Positions 56,172 through 64,000 of a stretch of 64,000 bases of DNA are shown one piece after another. This DNA comes from Mortierella sp. BCC40632 (Eukaryota; Mortierellomycota; Mortierellomycetes; Mortierellales; Mortierellaceae). Made by a program: the position numbers and the translations under genes. Position 1 is the stretch's first letter. Every line of letters starts with the position of its first letter. The stretch spans positions 2,055,001-2,119,000 of the forward strand of contig WAEK01000005.1 in assembly GCA_011634665.1 (NCBI GenBank), read 5' to 3'. The notes below the pieces were generated by a model. That model was not told where the DNA came from, did no database searches, and worked only from the letters and a program-made list of their open reading frames with translations.

Positions 56172-56609
56172 ATTGACTGCTGAGGTGCAGAGGACGAGGA
56201 GAAGCTAGTGAGTTGGTCTTGTAGAGAGCGGGTCTTGAGAGGGAGAGAGAGCGAGTGAGAAAGAGATGGATGGCAAGCAAGTGGGTGAAGGAGAGAAAGA
56301 GAGAGAGAGAGAAAGATATAGAGAGGGAGAAAGGGAGAGTGGAAAAAAAAAAAAGAAAAGAAAAAACTGAGCGAGAGAAAGAGACGGTTCCTTGGGGGGA
56401 TGGATGGATGGGATGGTGAGGCTGGTTGCTTGAGTGGGAACGGGTTGGCAGGCAGACAGACAGATGGACAGGGAGACAGACAGACAGACAGATAGACAGA
56501 CAGGGTTGCTTGCTTTGGTGAGGCGGAATGGGCTAATCCTCTCAGGCGTGGTGCTGCTGAGCAGTAAATTCGGCTCGCCCGTTGTGTGACCGCAGCAGAG
56601 TCAGAGATT

Positions 56610-56659
<50 letters not shown>

Positions 56660-58894
56660 CGGGTGTGCTTTGTAGGAACTGGTGCGATATGGCGCAGAAG
56701 GTTGAGTCAAGTGTGGAGCTAATGCAGAGGCAGATGTAGACACAGAATACTGATGATGATGATGATGATGGTGGTGGTGATGATGACAACAATGACAACG
56801 ATGACAATGAGGAGATGATGACCCTTGGTCCGGCCTTTTGAGTGCGAGGAAAAAAAAAAAAAATGGGACTGGGACTGAGGCGAGCCCGAGCAGCAAGCGA
56901 GGTTGAGGAGTGCGTGGACTTCGGGGCTGCGTCGCTGAGGCGGCTGACCAAATAGGACCATTGGGCATTACCGTCAGGCCACAAACACTATGAACACACG
57001 GTGACCAATGCCGTCTCTAGTATCGCCACCCACCCACCCCATCCTTTCACTCGTTCTCTCTCCCCGATCGACCCTTGTCTATTCTGTCCCCCTGCCGCGC
57101 TCACACTCGTCCTCTCTCCCCCCTCTCCTCCCCCCTCCTCTTCCTCTTCCTCTTCCTCTTCCTCCTCTTCCCTTCCCCAGGCACCTGGTCTTGCGGCCTC
57201 AGGATTGGCTGGCCACACCGGGGTGATTAACAGAGGTCATGCCTCAGGGCAGCTCACTCTTATTCTCTCTTGCACGCTCGTTCTCTCTCTCTCTCTCACT
57301 CTGACTTTGCCCCAGCGTCACCTAATGGCCCTATCTCTGGAATATCCCTCACGGCTGTCTTTTTAATTCTCTCTCCCACTCTCTCTGCCAAGAATACACT
57401 TAGTGCGAGCTGGTGTTTAGGGCGCTCTCTCCTCACCTCCCAGCGACTAGAGATCATGAGGTGTTTTTTTTTTTTTTTTTTTTATGAGCATTTTTTTTTT
57501 TCTCTTTCTCTTTTTTTTTTTTTTTTCTTGACAGACCAACCTGCGTGAACGAACAGAGGTGCGCACGAGAGGAGGAGTGTGGAAGTAGGATGGTGTATGA
57601 CCGCGCAGGAGGCTGCTCACTAACCTATGCGGACAACATCCCTTGCCTTTTTTTTTTTTTTTTTTCCTCCTGCGATGACTCGGCCCCAAACATGCGTGCT
57701 GCGAAATGTGCAGCACAAATGCATGCCGGGCTAACCAAAGATACATGAACCCCGGATGCAATTGGGGACCGCGTGTTGCATCGTGCATGTGTATATTCAA
57801 CGTCTTCACCCCACCTACAAAAAATGCTGTACTACTCTTCACTTCTATTGGTCTTTGTCTGTTCCTCCGTTTCATCGCTTGGTTGCAGCCAGTCTCCACA
57901 GCGACTTTTTCAAAGAATGTTTCCATCGAATTAAAGACCACCAATGCGATAGTCAATTCCTTGGAACCAAAGCTGTGACTTAAGAAATTGCGGCGAAGCG
58001 CACCAAAGGCATTCGAAACCAAATTGCGAGCCACTCATTTAGGTGGTACCTTCCATGCGAACTCTTTATATCACGGCCCTGGGTTCATTCGTGGATGGTA
58101 CCGCTTGACACGGGGAGAGAGAGAGGGGGGGTATCTAGCCTGCATAATGCCTAACCGGGGCACGACTAACTGACCCCGAGTCATTATTGTCCAGGGCCTT
58201 TTTTTTTTTTTTTTTTTTCTGTTAAGTGTTACTGGAAGTGACACGTGCAGAGGAATTCGCTGTGGATGGGCTAAGCGCTTTTTTCTTTTTTCTATTTGGG
58301 CAAAAGCTCGTCGCAGCCTGGCGACACTCACTCTTTGTCGAATTGACCTCATGGCATGAACGTGCAGATCTGGACTCGATCGGAATCAGGAGGGCGCTGA
58401 GATCCAACAATCAGACAGGTGGTCTGCCAACATTCATCTTACCGCTGAGGAAAAAAAAAAAAAAAAAGACGGTGGGGCTTTTGGAATCATTGAAATCTGG
58501 AATCTTGTGCCAGCGCCCTCAGCAGCACTACCTTATGATCATCCTACAACGTCCTAGAATAGATCTAAATCTCTTGTCGTCCAATCGAAATGAATCTGTC
58601 CACGGGAATGAAAGACTCATGTCTTGCTCTCAAAGAAACGTCCATGCATCGCTCATCTTGACACCTTTTTTTTTTTCCTCACTCCCTGTCATATTCCTTC
58701 TTCCCAGCTTCTCACCCCGTTGTCAGTCAAAGGGTCTCTGGAACGCTTGCCTTCTCTTGCACCTTCCACCAGAAGCTTCCTGAAGCCACATCTAGCCTCT
58801 CATAAAAGAAAAAAAAAAGGCGCTTTTCATCCTACTCTTAATTATCTTTAATTTTTTTTCTCCCTTGCTACGGGAGCCATACTGTAAAAATCAA
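56172..58894. other. Divergent promoter region, low complexity
   Basis: It separates the minus-strand amine oxidase from the plus-strand TVP15-like gene. It contains (GACA)n near 56455-56510, (GA)n at 56601-56655, (GAT)n near 56750-56810, and many T tracts (57463-57530, 57650-57665, 58200-58219). No gene is seen; the open frames are repeat artefacts. Confidence 0.5.
56455..56655. repeat. (GACA)n and (GA)n microsatellites
   Basis: An interrupted GACA/GACAGACAGATA series at about 56455-56510 and about 27 GA units at 56601-56655 lie 280-480 bp upstream of the amine oxidase ATG. The sense strand there is CT-rich. Confidence 0.85.
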
Positions 58895-61465
58895 ATGGTC
58901 AGACTTAGCAGGAGAGGCATCATTCTTTCGCTGTTCATCAACGGCTTGAATATCTCTCTTTATCTCATCATCCTTGTAGCGGCCTGTCTCAACATTATCG
59001 AGGCAACCGTTAATTTTATTATCCTTAATGCTTTTGCGGCGTAAGTCAGTTGGAGACAGAAGACAGACCTTTGCCAGGAAATGATCGAAATGATGGGCTC
59101 ACACCTTGGTATGCTTACAGAAAAGGATAGAGTGCCTCAACATATCATCTCTTTCTCCTTTTCCTCTCCAGCTCAATAGCATGTCTCCTAATCATTTCTG
59201 AGATTCGGTTACCACAACTTACCTATGAGTACTTTAAATTCCTGGTAAGGAAAGGGTCACGCACGCACGACCTCCAACAGATGACCTTGCTGGTTGTTGT
59301 TTTTCTTTGTCACTTTTACTGGCTTTACATTAAACAAAAGAAAAAACAAATCGATTGGTCATTCACGACTTTGGTGTTAATAGTGTACCTACCGTGGTAG
59401 AGGAATGTCCTACATCTTGTAAGTGACACAAAAAAAAAAAAAAAAAGAAGGCCTTCTTTTTCTCCACATTCCTCAATTAGTTCATATTCTTGTAAAGTTT
59501 CTTCCGCAACGTTGAACAGGCTCTAACATGACGAGGGACGCATGACAACCATATTGCGGACTTTATTTTATTTTATTTATTATTATTATTATTTTTTTTA
59601 AAAAAAAAAAAAAAAAAAAAAGCTTTGGTTGTTTGGTAGCATCTCCAATCGCATTCAACCTCTATGGTGGAATCATTGTCGTCTGTATGGGTATTGCTTT
59701 TTTTATGCTTTCATTTATCACGCTGATTCCGCCTTTGGATGGACTCGTTCTCAACTACAAAAGGCTCGACCAATGGAAGGAACAAAAACACTTTCGTGTT
59801 CAACTGGAAGCCCAACGTATCTATGAACAACAACTTCAACAAGAACAAAACTTGGCGAGGTTAATTCCTGTAGCAACTGGTCATTTGCATAGTCCAAATG
59901 CAGTCCTTGCAGCTGCGGCCCATGCTCATGCAATCGCCAATGGAAGCCCAAAACCAAGAGGACTAGGGCACGGACCGGGACCCAGCACCGTCGGGGGTAA
60001 CTCTACTGCAGGGCCAACAGTTACGACAGGGAGTCCACAGGTTCCAGCAGCCATGGGTGGAGGTGGAGGCGGAGTCATCAAAAAAACTGGAGGTGGCGCA
60101 GGCATGCCAACCGTGATGTTCTCGCCCCCTATGTCGCCAGCAAGGAGAAACGGATTCTATACTTTGCCGCCTGGCCAACAGCCGAAGCAAATACGAGACC
60201 TACCGACTGCAGCAATTGCTATCGGGATCGGGGCAGGGACCGAGACTGGAGCAGGTGTAGGGACAGGAATCGGTACTGCAGACAATGTTGGAGATAGTGT
60301 AGAAGATGGTGCAGGGGATGATGCAGGAGATGATGCAGGAGATGGTGCAGGAGATGCCACAGGGAATGGAATTGTGGATGACATTAGAAACAGCGCTAGT
60401 AATGACTATGGAGTAGGATCTGGAATATCGGAACCTGAGGCAGAAGAGGGGCCAAGAGAAGAGCCGGTGGTTGAAAAGGTTGAGATCATATCTGATGAAG
60501 AACCTGAGCTTTCACTTTATCAGCCTCAAAGATGGATTGGGGAACCGGCGGGAGGGCTCCAGGAAGGAAAGCGGGCGCCTTCAACGAGTGTTAGCCTTTC
60601 TCCAGAAACGAAGCCAGTCCAAAATGAGCTTACGCGTTCGAACAGCAGACATATGAACCATAACAGCCACCAGGAAGTCTTGATCCCTAGCCATAGTTCT
60701 TTACGACGAAAGCCATCATTCGAGAGACTAGTCTCGTATGACCCATCCAAGCCAAAGGTGTTACCGCAGATTCAGTTGCCGCTTCAGCTCCAGCCTTTAC
60801 CTCAGCCCCTACCTCAACCCCAATCTCAGCCTCAACCTCAATCTGTCGCTCTTCCACAGCCACCAGTATCTTCACTACCACAGCAACAACCACAACCACA
60901 GCAACAACCTCGAGTGCATTCCCGTTCTCACCCCCAGCAACTGCAGGGCCAGTCGTCTTCCCGATCGCCACCCCAATCACCACCCCGACCCCCACCCCAC
61001 TCGTCCATCCAACCACCTCCTCAATTCCAACCCCAATTTCAACCGCCTTCCCAGCCTCACACTCGGCAACCGCAACAGCACTCGCGAGCAGAATACTTGT
61101 TCAATTTGGATACTGTCCTGCCCTTGATCACCCCAACTGGTCTGGATGGTCTAGAGCATACATTCTCGTCAACGGGGACATACTTTCCACAATTGGTACC
61201 TTCAACACACTTGGCTCAATCAATGACGGCAGTACCAGCAGTGCATAACATGCAAATCAAGGGATCTTTGTCTGATTCACCCCCACTCAAGGTTCCATAT
61301 GTGGAAAAGAATCTGCCCATGGACAAAGAGTCCACTCTACCAATGGTTGGGCCAACGACCACAAGGGACAAAGCTGGGCGAGACCGCGATAGCGAAGGAG
61401 ATTCGATTATTAAATCAGCACCTCATGCGAGAAAGCCAGTACCACAGCTGATCCAACAACAACAA

Positions 61466-61497
<32 letters not shown>

Positions 61498-62401
61498 AAA
61501 ACAACAACAGCAGCAGCAGCGACAGGGAGAAGAGCAGCAATTGCCATTGCGGCTCACCAATAAGCCTACTCCTCCTTACGATCCTTTCCGGAAACAGCCT
61601 TCGGCGGTAGGTCGTAACGAGGATGCCTACAGGTCTTCTAGCCACAGTGACCTTGTTCATCACCAAGATCTCTATCGACAAGCACCATTGCCGCGTCACC
61701 AACCTCAACAGGGTATGCAGCAGTCAACTGCTACTCATCCAGACTTTCCTGCGGGTGCTGTAGCAGGAAAAAGTCATCCGTCCAGGACAGCAACGGAACG
61801 GGTCTATTCCCCGATGGGTGGGGTCCAAGGAGATTATGGAAATGAGACTGGGGTGACCATGTATGGGAACGGAGCAGAGGCAATGGGTGGGGCCAAAGCA
61901 GGAGGGGGATCGGGAGGGAGGAGCACGCCGACTTTTGTGCGGCACTCAAGATACCAAGGACCCAGCGCAGCAACAAAAGCAGGTCATGGAGGAGACCAAT
62001 ACCAGTATCACCACCGTCCCTTTCCAGGTCCGAGAGGCGGTCTCCCCGATGGTGAGCAAAGCAGCGAGAATATCGCTCATAGAAACTTGGTACATCAGTG
62101 GCAGCAGCAGCCATCTCCAATCCAAAAGCAGTCCTACTCTGAGGCAACGATGACTAGTGAGGCCACTTCGATTGACAGGAGCGCAGCATGGACTCCATCC
62201 GGACGGGCACCAGCGCCTATTGTCACGGCTACCATGAGTCCTCCGATGCGAGTACGGGGTCCAAGGAGTAGACAAGCGAGTTTGAAAGAAGAAGAGGACA
62301 GGGAGGAGAATCTTGAGGAAGATGAGCAATCGATGCCCAACATTATCTTGACGCTCCCCACGCCCTCCGAGACGAGGCGAGGCGAGTATTTTGCGGTGTA
62401 G
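58895..62401 (+). CDS. TVP15 / COPI-associated-type membrane protein with giant Q/P-rich tail, 1010 aa
   Basis: Exons 58895-59040, 59172-59244, 59384-59418 and 59623-62401 sum to 3033 nt in frame. The first ~130 residues contain four hydrophobic segments (LYLIILVAACLNIIEATVNF; SIACLLIISEI; SYIFFGCLVASPIAFNLYGG; GIIVVCMGIAFFMLSFITLI) and the loop FKFLCTYRGRGM. This is the layout of COPI-associated/TVP15 Golgi proteins, which are normally about 140-150 residues. Here a tail of ~870 residues follows. It has a helical start (RLDQWKEQKHFRVQLEAQRI), a Gly/Ala stretch, an Asp-Gly repeat (GDDAGDDAGDGAGDATGNG), a Gln/Pro-rich core and a 15-residue poly-Gln, with an acidic C-terminus. The tail is in the same exon as the last membrane segment, so it is not a mis-joined neighbour. 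The family assignment is by pattern. Confidence 0.75.
60280..60390 (+). repeat. Asp/Gly/Ala codon repeat
   Basis: A GATGATGCAGGA-type 12-15 bp unit repeats about five times within the coding region, giving alternating Gly-Asp-Asp-Ala. Confidence 0.75.
61456..61522 (+). repeat. CAA/CAG trinucleotide repeat encoding poly-Gln
   Basis: A mixed CAA/CAG run encodes 15 Gln, one Lys, then six Gln, inside the tail of the TVP15-like protein. The CAG part is the pure core and is a likely length-variable site. Confidence 0.9.
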
Positions 62402-62704
62402 ACTCTTTCGATCAAAACCTGCAGGAATGAAGAGAGAGAGAGAGAGAGAGAGAGAACAGCAGCAGCATCAACAGCAGCAGCAGGCACAGCCAAACATAAA
62501 GGGGCTCTTTTTTTTTTTTTTCTCTTCTTTTTTCATTTCATTTTCATTTTTTTTTTTTTTTTTTTTTTTTTATTCCTCATTCATTTCACATCAACATTCT
62601 CTACATTGAGCTTGCTCTCCATTCCCTCATCCTCAACCCTTCCCACTGTCCATCTTATCTCCTTTTCTTTCCCGATCCTCTAAACCCTTTCCTATCTTTT
62701 CCAA
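62402..62704. other. Short spacer with GA, CAG and T-tract repeats
   Basis: About 303 bp between the TVP15-like stop and the ABC ATPase ATG, in the same orientation. It contains (GA)n near 62433-62455, CAG units to 62482, and two T tracts. The 3' flank of one gene and the promoter of the next must share it. Confidence 0.6.
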
Positions 62705-63748
62705 ATGGCCGCTGCACAGACCCACTCAATGCCAAGCCCGTACTTTTCCGCAAAGAACATTGGCAAAAAGAACGCCGACGGCACTTGGCTCTTTCGTCAT
62801 CTTGACCTAGAGCTTGACGAGGGTGTCCTTACCATCACCGGGCCTTCTGGAGTAGGGTAAGGAAGGAGCCGTGTGTTCTTGCTTGATTAAAGAGTTTACT
62901 TTTTTTTTTTTTTCTGAATAATGTATTTCAGACAGATGAGGGAGAATGAGATCTAGGAGAGAGAGTGAGTTGCTCTGACCAAAAAAGCAAATGTGTTTCC
63001 TCCATCAACTCCCCCCTTCCCCCCTCCTCCCCTTCAGTAAATCGACTTTGCTCAAGTGCCTCAACCAGACAATCACCATGGACGAAGGCCAAGTCTGGCT
63101 GATGAACAAGTAAGTTCTTTTTTTTTCTTTCTTTCTTTCTTTCTTCTAGTCTCAGTTCTTGATTTTGATCGTCTGTGCTCTGTCAACCAACGACTTGCAG
63201 CAGCAGCAGCAGCAGCAGCGACAGAGAGAGAGATATCAAACAGCTCAAAGGGTGTTGTCATCTATCACTGAGGATCACTATTCTCAGAGTACACTATCTC
63301 TTACAAAAAAAAAAAACAGAGACAACCACTGAGCACGTCCATCCGACCCAGTTTCTATATTTGGGCCTCGAGGTCCGAGATCATCTCGAATATCTCTCCT
63401 TCCTCCTCTGGGAAAAAAAAAAACTAAGAAAGGGTCCGCAGCAAGCAGTCCCACGTTGTCCCATCTCCTTTGTGTATCTGCAGTGTTGCTGCTGCATGTG
63501 AGCAAACCAACACCAGTGCTAATCTCTCTCCATCTACTCTTTTCTTTTCTCTCTCTCTCTCTTCTGTACAAACTAAAAAGAACGCCCGATCAGTGGGGTG
63601 TCCCTACCTGGCGGAGCCGCGTCATGTACATCCCTCAACGAACTGCAATCATGGAGGGAACGCCTTTGGATTTTTTGTGCAAGAGGTCAGCAACTTTTAG
63701 CACGCACAAGAATCTCGAAAGAGAAGATCCTGTCGAGATTGCACTCGA
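62705..63748 (+). CDS. ABC-type ATPase, 5' part, runs off right edge
   Basis: Exons 62705-62856, 63038-63109 and 63581-63748 give about 130 residues in consistent phase. A donor (GTAATG) at 63749 leads into an intron that reaches the window end. The Walker A motif (GPSGVGKSTLLKCLNQ, residues ~47-62) is split by the first intron inside the Gly codon before KST. Further on, WRSRVMYIPQRTAIMEGTP is the Q-loop region: Gln after a short strand, then the substrate-side loop. The ATPase starts after only ~20 residues, so this is a small soluble ATP-binding subunit, not a full-size transporter. The WR-x3-YIPQ arrangement recalls the bacterial FetA/YbbL and plant STAR1 type, moderate confidence. Walker B and the signature LSGGE lie beyond the window. 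Confidence 0.75.
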
Positions 63749-63928
63749 GTAATGGAAAAAATCAATTTTTTTTTTTTTTTTTTTTAATTATTATTATCAT
63801 TATTATTGTTATTCCTTGTTCATCTTTTTTTTCTTTTTCTTGGCCTTTTGTTGTACGCTCACTAACATAAAAAAAATAACGCTCCTGTTGGTTCTTCTAT
63901 GGTTTTTGCGATGGATTGTTATCTGTTA

Positions 63929-63966
<38 letters not shown>

Positions 63967-64000
63967 CAATCACTACTACTATTACCACTACTACCACTAC
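63749..64000. other. Intron of the ABC ATPase gene with T tract and (CA)n
   Basis: This is non-coding: a T tract at about 63768-63785, ATT/ATTATTATC repeats, a (CA)n run at about 63931-63968, then CTA/ACT trinucleotides to the edge. Confidence 0.6.
63931..63968. repeat. (CA)n microsatellite
   Basis: About 18 CA units with one CG interruption, in the intron of the ABC ATPase gene at the right end of the window. Confidence 0.9.

Noticed and set aside
56168..56984. Long minus-strand frames over the GA/GACA/GAT repeats
   Set aside because: They arise from simple repeats (Ser-Leu, His and Val-Cys-Leu-Ser runs) and have no coding features.

Overview
The window looks like a chromosomal piece of a filamentous fungus, most likely an early-diverging lineage such as Mortierellomycota. 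That placement is an inference from gene content and style. The supporting signs are spliceosomal introns with GTAAGT/GTGAGT donors and usually 46-110 bp length, wide intergenic stretches full of poly(A)/poly(T) and CT/GA microsatellites, Fanzor (eukaryotic TnpB) relics, and a family of single-pass membrane Kelch proteins. No rRNA, tRNA, CRISPR array or bacterial-type operon was seen. Exon joins were read by eye from splice consensus. Where I give a complete model, the reading frame closes exactly across all introns.

Layout. 1-2296: 5' part of a minus-strand gene of unknown function that runs off the left edge in a hydrophobic exon. 3.8-4.7 kb: a doubtful small gene. 4904-6784: an F-box/leucine-rich-repeat-like protein. 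7.4-15.3 kb: an accessory stretch with two adjacent Fanzor C-terminal relics, a 171-bp tandem duplication, three tandem copies of a 44-48 bp unit, a dispersed duplicated ~105 bp element and several broken or incomplete lineage-type genes. 15.7-32.2 kb: five paralogous Kelch membrane proteins, all on the minus strand. Two have introns with identical architecture and three are intronless. 33.7-36.3 kb: a NET-domain acidic protein with an 8-nt first coding exon. 36.3-39.4 kb: gene-poor, with one relic. 39.4-41.0 kb: a single-pass membrane protein with a beta-rich DUF4097-like ectodomain. 43.4-46.2 kb: a universal stress protein with long disordered tails. 47.0-49.5 kb: an 849-aa membrane-anchored disordered protein. 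53.3-56.2 kb: a flavin amine (polyamine) oxidase. 58.9-62.4 kb: a TVP15/COPI-associated-type four-helix membrane domain fused to a very long Q/P-rich tail. 62.7 kb to the right edge: 5' part of an ABC ATPase.

How the genes relate. There are no operons. The Kelch cluster is the only set obviously related by descent, probably by serial tandem duplication: beta-propeller outside, one membrane helix, fast-diverging cytosolic tail. That layout suggests surface sensing or wall interaction, but this is inference. The 7-15 kb stretch is the least constrained and holds the mobile-element remains. The genes on the right are ordinary cellular functions (stress response, polyamine or amine oxidation, Golgi membrane, transport), several carrying unusually long low-complexity extensions.
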